DNA from: QNYZ01 sp964577615
GTDB taxonomy: Bacteria > Desulfobacterota > Desulfobacteria > Desulfobacterales > QNYZ01
Reading direction: 5' to 3'
DNA: 28,935 nt
NCBI GenBank assembly: GCA_964577615.1
Contig: CAZNZW010000040.1
Coordinates: 1 to 28,935, forward strand
Part shown: positions 6,674 to 15,419 of the stretch, one piece after another
How the letters are laid out: each line of letters begins with the position of its first letter
Position numbering within the stretch: position 1 is the stretch's first letter
Program-made: the position numbers and the translations under genes
The notes under the pieces: model-generated
What the model was told of the DNA's origin: nothing
Seen by the model: only the letters and a program-made list of their open reading frames with translations
The model's database searches: none

Positions 6674-8572
6674 ATGCTGTATGGATATGCCGGAACCCTC
6701 CTGCGCGTGGACTTGTCCAATGCCACTGTTGCCAGGGAGCCACTACCCGAATCGCTGGTAAACGACTTCATCGGCGGCCGGGGCTTTGTCGCCAAATTAT
6801 TGTACGATGAAACCCGGCCGGAGACCCATGCGTATGATCCGGCAAATATGCTCATTGCCGCCACCGGCCCCCTCACCGGTCAGTTTCTCCCGGCCGGCGG
6901 CAAAACCCATTTCGGCACCAAATCTCCGGCCACCGGCGGGTATGCGGACAGCAACATGGGCGGCCATTTCGGCCCCGAGTTGAAATACGCCGGCTACGAT
7001 GTCCTGATCATCACCGGCAAGGCAGTGCAGCCGAGCTATCTTTTCATCCACAACGAGACCGTCGAAATCCGCCCGGCAGCGGACTACTGGGGCCAGGGAT
7101 CGATCACGGCCGAAAAAAACTTTAAAGATGATCTGGGCGAAGACTATCAGATTATCACCATCGGCCCGGCCGGCGAAAACCGGGTGCGTTTCGCCTGTAT
7201 CTCCCATGATTTCGGGCGCCAGGCCGGGCGAACCGGCGTGGGGGCCGTGATGGGCAGCAAAAATCTGAAGGCCATTGCGGTCAGGGGCACGAACAGTATC
7301 CCGGTGGCCGACCTGGACAAGGCGTATGCCAGGGGGAAAGCGGCCTACCAGAAGGTCATGGCCAAACCCGGTTTTACCGGATGGACGCCGGAAGGCACGG
7401 CCGGGATCACCGACTGGTGCAATGAAACCGGGGTCTTTCCGACCCGTAATTTCCAGACATCCTTCGCCGCCCATTATAAGGAAATCAACGGCCAGGCGAT
7501 CCTTGACCGGCTCAAAATCACCGACAAGGGCTGTTTCGGATGCCCGACGCCCTGTGGAAAATACGGGCATACAGAAACCCCGGCCGGATCGGCATATGTG
7601 GAAGGGCCCGAATACGAAACGATTGCCCTGTTTGGCGGCAGTTGCGAGCTGAAAACCATTGAGGAAGTGGCGTATGCCAATTACCTGTGTGATGAGCTGG
7701 GCATCGATACCATCTCGGCCGGGGTTGTCATTGGATGGGCCATCGAATGTTTTCAAAAAGGTATTCTGACGCGTGACGATATCGGCAGAAAGATCGACTT
7801 TGCGGACCTGGATTCGGTCGTATTTCTGCTAAACCGGATTGCCGCCAGAGACGGCATCGGCGACCGGCTCGCCGAAGGCGTCAAGGTGGCCTCGGAAAAA
7901 ACCGGCCGGGGATCCGGCCAATTTGCCATCCACGTCAAGGGGCTGGAGTGGTCGGGCTACGAATGCCGCAACGCCCCGTCGATGATGCTGGCCTATATGA
8001 CCGCCGATGTCGGCGCCCACCACAATCGGGCCTGGGTGCTGGGGCAGGACATGGCCGGGGCCTGGACCAACGTCCACGATCTGATCACCGCAAAAACGGA
8101 AATCACGGCGCAGCCCAAGGCCGTTGTCGGCCCGCAGTGCGCGGACTTTGTTATTGCATCCCAGGAAAAACGCTCGCTCTTCGATGTCCTCGGCAACTGC
8201 CGGCTGCAGATGATGGAGCTGGGCTTTGAAGCCGGGCACTACGCCGAATTGTATTCGGTGATCACCGGAAACAATAAAACCTGGCCGGAACTCCTGGCCG
8301 TATCCGAACGGATATGGCATCTGACCCGCATGTTTTCAGTACGGGAAATACCCGGTTTCGGCCGTCTCCACGACTACCCGCCGGCACGATTTTACAAAGA
8401 CCCCATACTGGATGGTCCCAATCAGGGCCATGTGCTGTCTGAAAAGGACATCAATAATCTGCTCACCTGGTACTACACTGCCCGGGGGTGGGACGATAAC
8501 GGTATCCCCACGCGGGAAACCCTTATCCGCGTGGGGCTGGCCCAGGCAGCCGGGAACCTGAAAGGAGAATAA
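6674..8572 (+). CDS. Aldehyde:ferredoxin oxidoreductase family, tungsten enzyme
   Basis: 632 residues starting MLYGYAGTLLRVDLSN, the standard AOR N-terminus; the frame is open further upstream to 6611 but those codons overlap the ferredoxin gene. The [4Fe-4S] ligands are visible at C287, C290, C294 and C509, close to C288/C291/C295/C494 of the Pyrococcus furiosus enzyme. AATGPLTG..., KTHFGTKSP, GRTGVGAVMGSKNLKAI and DVGAHHNRA are typical pterin- and substrate-site segments. Family members oxidise aldehydes to acids, or run in reverse, with a bis-pterin tungsten cofactor and ferredoxin. GAGGTGG precedes the ATG. It is co-transcribed with the ferredoxin before it and the flavoprotein after it. 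The aldehyde used is unknown; glycine or amine catabolism is suggested only by context. It is not close enough to be called the BamB benzoyl-CoA reductase subunit. Confidence 0.92.
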   Translation: MLYGYAGTLLRVDLSNATVAREPLPESLVNDFIGGRGFVAKLLYDETRPETHAYDPANMLIAATGPLTGQFLPAGGKTHFGTKSPATGGYADSNMGGHFGPELKYAGYDVLIITGKAVQPSYLFIHNETVEIRPAADYWGQGSITAEKNFKDDLGEDYQIITIGPAGENRVRFACISHDFGRQAGRTGVGAVMGSKNLKAIAVRGTNSIPVADLDKAYARGKAAYQKVMAKPGFTGWTPEGTAGITDWCNETGVFPTRNFQTSFAAHYKEINGQAILDRLKITDKGCFGCPTPCGKYGHTETPAGSAYVEGPEYETIALFGGSCELKTIEEVAYANYLCDELGIDTISAGVVIGWAIECFQKGILTRDDIGRKIDFADLDSVVFLLNRIAARDGIGDRLAEGVKVASEKTGRGSGQFAIHVKGLEWSGYECRNAPSMMLAYMTADVGAHHNRAWVLGQDMAGAWTNVHDLITAKTEITAQPKAVVGPQCADFVIASQEKRSLFDVLGNCRLQMMELGFEAGHYAELYSVITGNNKTWPELLAVSERIWHLTRMFSVREIPGFGRLHDYPPARFYKDPILDGPNQGHVLSEKDINNLLTWYYTARGWDDNGIPTRETLIRVGLAQAAGNLKGE

Positions 8573-8575
8573 ATC

Positions 8576-9778
8576 ATGGGACGGATATTCACGCCATCGC
8601 AGAGTGATTTTGGTAAAACCGATGCAGTGGTCATCGGCGGCGGCATTGTCGGCGCGGCCACGGCTTTCTGGCTGTCCAGGGCGGGAATGGACGTGGTGCT
8701 GCTGGAAATGCGTGACGGTCTGTCGACCCTCACCACATCGGCATCCGCGGAATGTTTCCGGGCGCAGTTCGCCGAACCGGCCATGGCGGCGCTGGCCATG
8801 CCCAGCATCGAGGTATTCGAGCATTTCAGTGACATTATCGGCCTGCCGGGATACAGCATTTCCATCAAACAGCAGGGATATCTGTTTGCCACCGACCATG
8901 CGGCAACCGTGGCCGATCTCAAGGAAAATGTCGATCAGCAGCATCAACTGGGCATCACCGATTCAGAGTTTCTCGAACGCGATGAGATTCTTTCCCGGTT
9001 TCCCTATCTTTCTCCCACCGTACTGGCCGCCACGTTCCGGCAGCGGGACGGCTGGCTGTCCTGCCATGAAGTCACCCAGGGCTTTGCCAAGGGATGTGAC
9101 GCCCGGTTTTTCATCAATACCAGAGTGACCGGTATTCAACTGGACGATAAAGGCGTCTGCGGAGTCACCACCCGCCGGGGACGCCTCCAGAGCCGTATCG
9201 TTGTTAATGCGGCCGGCCCCTTTGCCGGTGACATTGGCAGAATGATCAACCTGAACCTGCCCCTGAAACCGGTTCGACGCCAGAAGGTCTATATCAAAAC
9301 CGCTGTCCACATTCCGCCGGATGCCCCGTTTATCGTTGATGTCAATAACAACTGCTACTGGCGCCCTGAAGCCGGCGGCGTGCTGGCAGGCTGGGTTGAT
9401 TCGGGCGAGCCGGTCACGCCGCCGTCGGAAAAGGTTCCCACCGACTGGGAATTTCCCGCCGTCGTCATCGACAAGGTCAAACACCTGACCCCTCTGTTTG
9501 AAGAAATCGAAAAAACCGTCCGCCAGCCCGACATGAACACCTCGGCCGGCCACTATGTCTACACTCCCGACGATCAGCCGTTGATCGGACCGGTCCCTGA
9601 AATTCCCGGTTTTTATCTGAACTGCGGGCACTGGGCCGGGGTCATGCTGTCGCCCCAGTCCGGCAGACGGATTGCCGATCTTGTCACCGGCAGAATGCGT
9701 CCTGAAGACAATCCGCTGCGACCCGCGCGATTTAAGGAAGGTGTCGGGAAAAAGGGCAAAACACTCATGAGCCATTAG
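8576..9778 (+). CDS. FAD-dependent oxidoreductase, DAO family (sarcosine oxidase/dehydrogenase-like)
   Basis: 400 residues. A Rossmann dinucleotide motif (VVIGGGIVGAATAFWLSRAG, with GGGIVG near residue 20) binds FAD; SASAECFRAQF, VVNAAGPFAGDI and the C-terminal YTPDDQPLIGPVPEIPGFYLNCGHWAGVMLSP block are typical of DAO-family enzymes that oxidise secondary amines such as sarcosine, dimethylglycine or D-amino acids. No signal peptide or membrane segment is visible. AAAGGAG is 9 bases before the ATG at 8576, and the start follows the AOR stop by 3 bases. Sitting behind glycine cleavage genes, it could produce glycine and an aldehyde from an N-alkyl glycine, with the AOR consuming the aldehyde; this is inference. 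In a strict anaerobe the acceptor is presumably a ferredoxin or quinone, not oxygen. Confidence 0.85.
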   Translation: MGRIFTPSQSDFGKTDAVVIGGGIVGAATAFWLSRAGMDVVLLEMRDGLSTLTTSASAECFRAQFAEPAMAALAMPSIEVFEHFSDIIGLPGYSISIKQQGYLFATDHAATVADLKENVDQQHQLGITDSEFLERDEILSRFPYLSPTVLAATFRQRDGWLSCHEVTQGFAKGCDARFFINTRVTGIQLDDKGVCGVTTRRGRLQSRIVVNAAGPFAGDIGRMINLNLPLKPVRRQKVYIKTAVHIPPDAPFIVDVNNNCYWRPEAGGVLAGWVDSGEPVTPPSEKVPTDWEFPAVVIDKVKHLTPLFEEIEKTVRQPDMNTSAGHYVYTPDDQPLIGPVPEIPGFYLNCGHWAGVMLSPQSGRRIADLVTGRMRPEDNPLRPARFKEGVGKKGKTLMSH

Positions 9779-9865
9779 AAATTCACCGTTTCTTGCAATG
9801 ATGGCTGCCGGCCATTTTACCTTTATTCCGCGGCACGGCTGCCCCGGCCCTTCCCCACTTTCCCC

Positions 9866-9898
9866 TTGACTCCCCGGCGCCATAGCTGTAATATAGCT
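9866..9898 (+). promoter_or_regulatory. Promoter with overlapping AGCT-N7-AGCT operator, copy 1
   Basis: A -35 box TTGACT (9866-9871), 17-base spacer and -10 box TAATAT (9889-9894). The -10 lies inside the inverted repeat AGCTGTAATATAGCT (9884-9898). The same layout, 27 of 33 bases identical with no gap, occurs before iorA at 16020. A repressor bound here would cover the -10 box. It drives the SDR-thiolase module; the SDR start is 60 bases downstream. Confidence 0.7.
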
Positions 9899-9958
9899 TT
9901 GATGTAACTTCATCTTGGCTATTTTCCTGTTCAACCACCCATATTTTAGGAGAGATCA

Positions 9959-10708
9959 ATGTTATTAGAAGGTAAAAACGCCATTGTGACCGGCGGTTCT
10001 CAGGGGATCGGCGCGGCCATTGCCCTGGAACTGGCAGCCGAAGGGGCCAACGTCTGTCTGACGTACCGCAAACATGCCGATGAAGGCGAGCAGTACGCCG
10101 CGCAGATCCGGGATATGGGGCGCAAAGCCCTGGCTGTGAAATGCGATATTTCATCCTTTGACGGGGCGGCAGCGGTCGTCAACCAGGCCCTCGACGCCTT
10201 CGGAAGGGTCGATATCATGGTCAACAACGCCGGGATGAACTGGGACGGGGTCTGCTGGAAGATGAGCGAAGAACAATGGGACCGGGTGCTGTCGGTGAAT
10301 CTGAAGGGATACTTTAATTTTACGCGCCACGTCGCGCCGTTGTTCAAGGCCCAGAAATACGGCAAGATCGTGAACATCACCTCCATCAACGGCCTGCGGG
10401 GCAAATTCGGCCAGTCCAATTACTCGGCGTCCAAGGCCGGCATCATCGGCTATACCAAAGCCGTGGCCAAGGAACTCGGCGCTTTCGGCGTCACTGTCAA
10501 TGCCGTGGCCCCGGGACTGATTGAAACCGCCATGCTCAGGGAGTCCGAGGCCCGGGATAAAATCATCGACATGGCCATGGCCGAAATCGTTCTGAAGCGG
10601 GTCGGCCAGCCCGAAGACCTGGCCCATGTGGTTACCTTCCTGGCATCCGACCATGCCCGGCATGTGACCGGCGAAGTCATCAAGGTCGACGGCGGGCAGT
10701 ATATTTAG
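9959..10708 (+). CDS. Short-chain dehydrogenase/reductase (3-hydroxyacyl-CoA / FabG-like)
   Basis: 249 residues, classical SDR length. The cofactor motif TGGSQGIG begins at residue 11, NNAG is at 89-92, the catalytic triad is Ser142, Tyr155 and Lys159 (YSASK), and the C-terminus ends in VDGGQYI as in FabG-type enzymes. It would oxidise a hydroxyacyl-CoA, or reduce an oxoacyl thioester, with NAD(P). AGGAGAG lies just before the ATG. As first gene of a run with a thiolase, a DUF35 protein, a hydratase and a second dehydrogenase, it probably serves a degradative CoA pathway rather than fatty acid synthesis. A BadH- or BbsCD-like role is possible but not demonstrable from sequence. Confidence 0.92.
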   Translation: MLLEGKNAIVTGGSQGIGAAIALELAAEGANVCLTYRKHADEGEQYAAQIRDMGRKALAVKCDISSFDGAAAVVNQALDAFGRVDIMVNNAGMNWDGVCWKMSEEQWDRVLSVNLKGYFNFTRHVAPLFKAQKYGKIVNITSINGLRGKFGQSNYSASKAGIIGYTKAVAKELGAFGVTVNAVAPGLIETAMLRESEARDKIIDMAMAEIVLKRVGQPEDLAHVVTFLASDHARHVTGEVIKVDGGQYI

Positions 10709-10794
10709 CTATGCCCTCCTGATAACGACTGGATTTAATCGGATATCGATATATTTTCATCACCTCATTTAATTTCTATCAACCAGGAGGAAAT

Positions 10795-11964
10795 ATGGGA
10801 AAAGTCGCCATTATCGGCGTGGGACAGAGCCGGTTCGTCCGCAGCTATCCCGGTGCCATCCGGGAACTGGTTTTTGAAGGCTTCAAGGAGTCGGTCACCG
10901 ACGCCGGCATTACCGGCGGGGAAATCGACGCAACGGTCGTCTGCTCAGCCCCGGAATATGACAAGCAGCGGTCTCCGGCCGGCGTGTTTGCCGAATACCT
11001 CGGTTTAAATCCACAGCCGACCTTTTATACGGAAACCCTCTGCTCGTCATCGAGCACCGGGCTTCGGCTGGCCTATTCCCTGGTAAAATCGGGCCTGCAC
11101 GATGTGGTGGCCGTGCTCGGTTTTCAAAAAATGTCGGAAATCTCTTCTTCCGAATCCCAGGAACGGATGGGCCGTGGGGCCGATATCCAGTGGGAAAGCC
11201 CGTTCGGCACCATGATGCCGGCCTATTACGCCATGTTTGCCCAGGCGCATCTGGACCGGTACGATACCACCCCGGAAGACCTGGCTCTGATCCGGGTCAA
11301 GGCATCCACTTACGGCCAGCTTAACGACCGCGCGGTCTACCGCAAAGCGGTGACCGCCGATATGTTTGCCGACCCGGACCACATCATGTCCAATGCGGTC
11401 TCCAGCCCGCTGCGGGTGGGTGACTGCTGTGCCAATGCCGACGGCAGTTCCTGTATCATCGTCGCCAGCGAGGAAAAAGCCAAAGCCTTCTCCAAGAAAC
11501 CGATCTGGATCCGGGGTCTGGGCGCAGCCTCGGCCAGTGTCAACATGTCGGGCCGGGATGTTTTCACCGGGCTGTCCGCCGCCAGGGCAGCCGCCGATCA
11601 GGCCTACAAAATGGCCGGAGTCACTCCGGCTGATATCGATGTGGCGGAAGTCCACGACTGTTTCACGATTGCCGAAATGATGGCCTACGAAAACCTCGGC
11701 TTTGCCGAGCCGGGCCAGGGCTGTCACCTGATCCGGAATAAAGAAACCTATAAGGAAGGACGCATCCCGGTCAATGTGGATGGCGGCCTGCTGTCCAAGG
11801 GGCACCCCATCGGTGCCACGGGCGGGTCCCAGATCCGGACCATCGTTCTGCAGCTGCGGGACGAGGCCGGCGACATTCAGGTCAAGAACCCCCAGATCGG
11901 CCTGGTCCACAACATCGGCGGCGTGGGCCTTTACGGAAATGTGACTATCCTCGGGAGGGAATAA
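10795..11964 (+). CDS. Thiolase family protein, SCP2-type
   Basis: 389 residues with the fold and motifs of SCP2/SCPx-type thiolases: nucleophile Cys83 in ETLCSSSSTGLRLAY, the VAEVHDCFTIAEMMAYENLG block, GGLLSKGHPIGATG with its catalytic His, and HNIGGVGLYGN at the C-terminus. It would cleave a 3-oxoacyl-CoA with CoA. Members of this subgroup often need a DUF35/OB-fold partner, and the next gene is exactly that, overlapping the thiolase stop by 1 base. BbsB of anaerobic toluene degradation is a characterised relative of this type of pair. AGGAGG precedes the ATG. The acyl group is unknown; an aryl or branched acyl-CoA is plausible from context. Confidence 0.92.
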   Translation: MGKVAIIGVGQSRFVRSYPGAIRELVFEGFKESVTDAGITGGEIDATVVCSAPEYDKQRSPAGVFAEYLGLNPQPTFYTETLCSSSSTGLRLAYSLVKSGLHDVVAVLGFQKMSEISSSESQERMGRGADIQWESPFGTMMPAYYAMFAQAHLDRYDTTPEDLALIRVKASTYGQLNDRAVYRKAVTADMFADPDHIMSNAVSSPLRVGDCCANADGSSCIIVASEEKAKAFSKKPIWIRGLGAASASVNMSGRDVFTGLSAARAAADQAYKMAGVTPADIDVAEVHDCFTIAEMMAYENLGFAEPGQGCHLIRNKETYKEGRIPVNVDGGLLSKGHPIGATGGSQIRTIVLQLRDEAGDIQVKNPQIGLVHNIGGVGLYGNVTILGRE

Positions 11965-12395
11965 TGGGAAAAAAAGATATTGACGACCGCTTTAAAAAGT
12001 TCGGCACGGTCAGTTTCACGGCAACGACGAAAGTCAACGATTTTATCGATCACCTTGAAAACGGCCGGGTGACGGGAACCCGCTGTAAAAGCTGCGGCCA
12101 GACGTTTTTCCCCCCGCGGGCCGATTGTCAGGCGTGCCTGTCCAGTGACATGGAATGGTTTGATGTGGCCGGTAATGGCAAACTGCTCACCTACAGCAAT
12201 CTGGGTTTTGCGCCGGTGGGGTTTCAGGAAGATGTCCCCTACCGCATCGCCGTGCTGGACTTTGGGGAATTTAAAATCTTTGGCCGGATCGCATCGGGCC
12301 TGGCGGACGACGAAATCAAAATCGGCATGGAAATGAAAGCCGTTTCCAACCGCCTGGCCAATGACCAGTTGAACTTTGTTTTTGAAAAGGCGTAA
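11964..12395 (+). CDS. DUF35 OB-fold / zinc-ribbon protein, thiolase partner
   Basis: 143 residues. An N-terminal helix is followed by a rubredoxin-like zinc ribbon with C41-C44 and C55-C58 (CKSCG...CQAC) and then an OB-fold (about 62-135), the standard layout of DUF35 proteins. These proteins form complexes with SCP2-type thiolases or HMG-CoA synthases and are thought to help bind or channel the acyl-CoA; BbsA is an example. The ATG overlaps the thiolase TAA by one base (TAATG at 11962-11966), so the two are coupled and very probably made in equal amounts. It is not an enzyme on its own as far as can be seen. Confidence 0.9.
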   Translation: MGKKDIDDRFKKFGTVSFTATTKVNDFIDHLENGRVTGTRCKSCGQTFFPPRADCQACLSSDMEWFDVAGNGKLLTYSNLGFAPVGFQEDVPYRIAVLDFGEFKIFGRIASGLADDEIKIGMEMKAVSNRLANDQLNFVFEKA

Positions 12396-12407
12396 GGAGA
12401 ATTTACC

Positions 12408-13178
12408 ATGACGGAGCCCAGATTCATCAAACTTGAAAAGACCGACGGCGTGGCCCGGGTCACCCTTGACCGCCCCAAACACAATGTATTCAATATCGAA
12501 ATGATGAAAGCGTTCAACAGGACGCTGAAAGACCTGGCCACGGAAGGCGATCTCAAGTGTCTGGTCATCTTCGGCGCCGGCAAAAGCTGGTGTGCCGGCG
12601 TGGACGTGGGAGATCACAAACCCGAGATGGTCGACGACATGATTACCACCTTTGGTGAAAGCTTTGCCTGCCTGCACGCCCTCAAGATTCCGACCATCGC
12701 TGCCGTTCACGGCTCCTGCCTGGGCGGCGGCATGGAATACGCCATTGCCTGCGACACGATTATCGCCTCGGAAGCCGCTGCTTTCGGCCAGCCGGAAGTC
12801 CGGCTCGGCTTCTTCCCGCCCTATGCGGCCGTGCGCCTGCCGCAGCTCATCGGACCGGCCAAGGCCATCGAGGTATGTACCACCGGCGCCATCTATTCCG
12901 CCGCGCAGGCGCAGCAGATGGGGTTTGTCAGTCAGGTTGTTCCGGCAGACGGCTTTTCCGACGCCGTTGAGAAATATATCAAATCCATTTCCGCCAGCAG
13001 CCCTTTGATTCTGCGGCTCAACAAACAGGCTGTTACCCGCCATCTGGGGATGCCGCTGGATCAATCCCTGGCCGGCGCCAACGATCTGTTTCTCAATACC
13101 CTGATGAAAACCGAAGATACCCTGGAAGGGATTGCCAGTTTCGACGAAAAACGCCGGCCGGTCTGGAAAAACCGGTAA
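12408..13178 (+). CDS. Enoyl-CoA hydratase/isomerase family, cyclic dienoyl-CoA hydratase-like
   Basis: 256 residues of crotonase fold. The oxyanion-hole segments are GAGKSWCAGVDVGDH (C62 onward) and GSCLGGGMEY, and both catalytic-type glutamates are present, E110 and E130, 20 residues apart as in classical hydratases. CAGVDVGDH and the GQPEVRLGFFPPYAAVRLPQLIG block resemble, from memory, cyclohexa-1,5-diene-1-carbonyl-CoA hydratases (Dch/BamR) of anaerobic benzoate degraders more than short-chain crotonases. That would place the module in (hydro)aromatic acid catabolism, but no BamA-type hydrolase or benzoyl-CoA reductase is in the window, so the substrate stays open. AAGGAGA lies upstream of the ATG, 12 bases after the DUF35 gene. 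Confidence 0.85.
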   Translation: MTEPRFIKLEKTDGVARVTLDRPKHNVFNIEMMKAFNRTLKDLATEGDLKCLVIFGAGKSWCAGVDVGDHKPEMVDDMITTFGESFACLHALKIPTIAAVHGSCLGGGMEYAIACDTIIASEAAAFGQPEVRLGFFPPYAAVRLPQLIGPAKAIEVCTTGAIYSAAQAQQMGFVSQVVPADGFSDAVEKYIKSISASSPLILRLNKQAVTRHLGMPLDQSLAGANDLFLNTLMKTEDTLEGIASFDEKRRPVWKNR

Positions 13179-13225
13179 TACATTTTTCGTCACCGGTAAA
13201 TCATAATCGCACCAAAGGAGGTGTC

Positions 13226-15262
13226 ATGCCTGAAGTCAATAAAATCGGCGTTATCGGCGCCGGGAACATGGGCAGCGGTATTGTCCAGAAAATCGCCCAG
13301 GAGGGCATCAACGTCGTCATGGTTGACGTCAAGGAGGAGTTCGTTGAACGGGGACTGGCCACGATCCAGCGGCTGCTCAACGAAGGCGTTGCGCGCAAGA
13401 TTTTCACCGAATCCCAGGTGGCGCAGACCCTTGACCGGATTCATGGCACCACGGACATGAATGCCGTGGCCGACGCGGATCTGGTCATCGAAGCGGTTTT
13501 CGAAGACAAGAAAGTCAAATCCGATCTTTTCCGTAAACTCGACGGGATCTGTTCGGAAAAAACCATCCTGGCCACCAACACATCTTCGTTCTATGTCCGT
13601 GACTTTGCCGGGCAGACCCGGCGCCCGGACCGGTTCATCGGCCTGCACTACTTTTTCCATCCGGCCAAAAATCGTCTGCTGGAAGTCATTCCCTGGGAAA
13701 AAACCAGCCCTGAGACGGTTGAGACAGCCCTTCTCGCGGCCAGGCTGCATGGAAAAACATCAATTCTGGTCAAGGATGCCCCCGGTTTTGCCGTCAACCG
13801 TTTCTTCGTTCCTTTTTTAAATGAAGCCGCCCGGATGCTGGAAGAAAACCTTGCCGACATCCCCACCATCGAAGAAGCCGCCAAGCGGGCTTTTCGCATC
13901 GGTATGGGGCCGTTTGAACTGATGAATGTCACCGGCATTCCCATTGCCGTGCATGCCGCCACCACGCTGGGCAACGAACTGGGACCATTTTATGCGCCGG
14001 CGCAGATCCTGATCGACCAGAAGGAAACCGGTGAAAACTGGGACCTTTCCGGCAACGTGGATGAAGCCGGACTGCAGCCGGTGATCGACCGGTTCAACGG
14101 TGTCTGCCTGGGCGTCTCCGCGGCCCTGGTGGATGAAGGCGTGGCCTCCATCGAAGATACCGACCGGGGCGCCAAGATCGGCCTTCGCTGGGCGATGGGT
14201 CCCTTTGAGCTGATGAACCGCCTGGGCATTGATCAAACCCATGAAGCCGTGGCGGCCATTGCCGACCGCTATGCGGATTTCAACATGCCGGGCCTGCTCG
14301 AAAAACAGAAGGCCACCGGCCAGCCGTTTACCTTTAATTTCGTTGACCTTGATATCAAAGGCAATCTGGCCACCATCACCCTCAACCGGCCCGAGGCCAT
14401 GAATGCCCTTAACGAAACCGTCGTGGCCCAGATGGAGGCCCGTTTTACGGAAGCGGAAAAAAATCCGGACGTCGATGCCATCGTCTTTCAGGGCGCGGGC
14501 AAAGCGTTTGTGGCGGGAGCGGATATCCGCTACTTTGTGAAAAACATCAAGGCCGGAAAGATCGACGATATTGTGGCTTTTACCCGCAAGGGGCACGAAC
14601 TCTTTCTGCGCATCGAAAACTCGGCGAAGAAAACGATTGCCCTCCTCGATGGCTTGTCGCTGGGCGGCGGCAGCGAGCTGGCGCTGGCCTGCCAGGCCAT
14701 TGTGGCCACGCCCGCCGGTTCCATGGCCTTTCCCGAAACCGGCATCGGCATCTACCCCGGTCTGGGCGGCATGCTGCGGACGACCCGGCACGTGGGGCCG
14801 GAGCTGGCCAAATACTACACCTTTACCGGTGCCCCGCTGAGTGCCGATGATCTCCACGCGCTGGGCATTGTGACCCGGCTCGTCCCACCGACGGCAGTGG
14901 AATCGGCCCTGAAGGAAGTGGCCACGACGCCCGTCGACAAATACGCTCCCAGGGAAATTCCGGAAAAATTCAAAGCCATGGCGAAAATCGGTGAAGCGGA
15001 TAATGTTTCCCGGCTGCTGGCCGGGAAAGAGCCGCAGGGCGTTCCGGCCGATGTGGCGGCGAAAACCGCCAAGATTGTGGGCTTTAAAGCGCCCCTGGCG
15101 TTGACAATCGCCAACGAGATCATCGACGCCCAGATGGGTCTCTCCATGTCCGATGCCGTGGAAGTCGAACTCGGCCGCCTGGCGGAAATATTCGCCACTG
15201 CCGACGCGCTGGAAGGCCTGTCGTCGGCCGGGCGAAAACGACCGGCGTTCAAGGGAAAATGA
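13226..15262 (+). CDS. 3-hydroxyacyl-CoA dehydrogenase / enoyl-CoA hydratase fusion, dehydrogenase first
   Basis: 678 residues. Residues 1-365 form the NAD-binding dehydrogenase (GAGNMGSG at 11-18, VIEAVFED, NTSS, GLHYFFHP) with two C-terminal dehydrogenase repeats, each bearing MGPFELMN. From about 372 a complete crotonase domain follows, with GAGKAFVAGAD and both catalytic glutamates, E484 (GGGSEL) and E504 (FPETGIGIYPG). This order is opposite to FadB/FadJ, where the hydratase comes first, and matches archaeal-type crotonyl-CoA hydratase/3-hydroxybutyryl-CoA dehydrogenases. It would perform hydration and oxidation of an enoyl-CoA in one protein. A strong AAAGGAGG precedes the ATG at 13226. 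It is probably in one operon with the genes before it. Confidence 0.93.
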   Translation: MPEVNKIGVIGAGNMGSGIVQKIAQEGINVVMVDVKEEFVERGLATIQRLLNEGVARKIFTESQVAQTLDRIHGTTDMNAVADADLVIEAVFEDKKVKSDLFRKLDGICSEKTILATNTSSFYVRDFAGQTRRPDRFIGLHYFFHPAKNRLLEVIPWEKTSPETVETALLAARLHGKTSILVKDAPGFAVNRFFVPFLNEAARMLEENLADIPTIEEAAKRAFRIGMGPFELMNVTGIPIAVHAATTLGNELGPFYAPAQILIDQKETGENWDLSGNVDEAGLQPVIDRFNGVCLGVSAALVDEGVASIEDTDRGAKIGLRWAMGPFELMNRLGIDQTHEAVAAIADRYADFNMPGLLEKQKATGQPFTFNFVDLDIKGNLATITLNRPEAMNALNETVVAQMEARFTEAEKNPDVDAIVFQGAGKAFVAGADIRYFVKNIKAGKIDDIVAFTRKGHELFLRIENSAKKTIALLDGLSLGGGSELALACQAIVATPAGSMAFPETGIGIYPGLGGMLRTTRHVGPELAKYYTFTGAPLSADDLHALGIVTRLVPPTAVESALKEVATTPVDKYAPREIPEKFKAMAKIGEADNVSRLLAGKEPQGVPADVAAKTAKIVGFKAPLALTIANEIIDAQMGLSMSDAVEVELGRLAEIFATADALEGLSSAGRKRPAFKGK

Positions 15263-15419
15263 TGGACTGACAATTGTCAATTGAAAATCGCCCGTTCATG
15301 GAAGTCGCTGCCGCTTCGTTTTTTCTGGCAGTGGCGGCGGCTTTCCATTATTCACCCATCTTCAATGGTCAAGCGTCTGTCATTCCTTAATCAATCGTCA
15401 ATAGACAATAATCAATCCC
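15263..15419. other. Intergenic stretch with a 12-bp palindrome
   Basis: 157 bases. TGACAATTGTCA at 15268-15279 is a perfect palindrome starting 6 bases after the stop codon, and related TGACAATTG sequence recurs at 18014-18022 in the iorA-iorB gap. A loose GC-rich inverted repeat (about 15299-15347, with mismatches and a T-rich loop) follows but has no clear T-tail. No gene is seen. Confidence 0.4.

Noticed and set aside
9779..9865. Terminator after the flavoprotein gene
   Set aside because: GC-rich segments such as TGCCGGCCA occur, but I find no clean stem followed by a T-run; the boundary is inferred from the new promoter at 9866.
13817..15280. 487-codon open frame on the - strand
   Set aside because: It mirrors the dehydrogenase/hydratase fusion, whose catalytic motifs are intact. 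Long antisense frames are common in GC-rich genes and this one has no recognisable domain.
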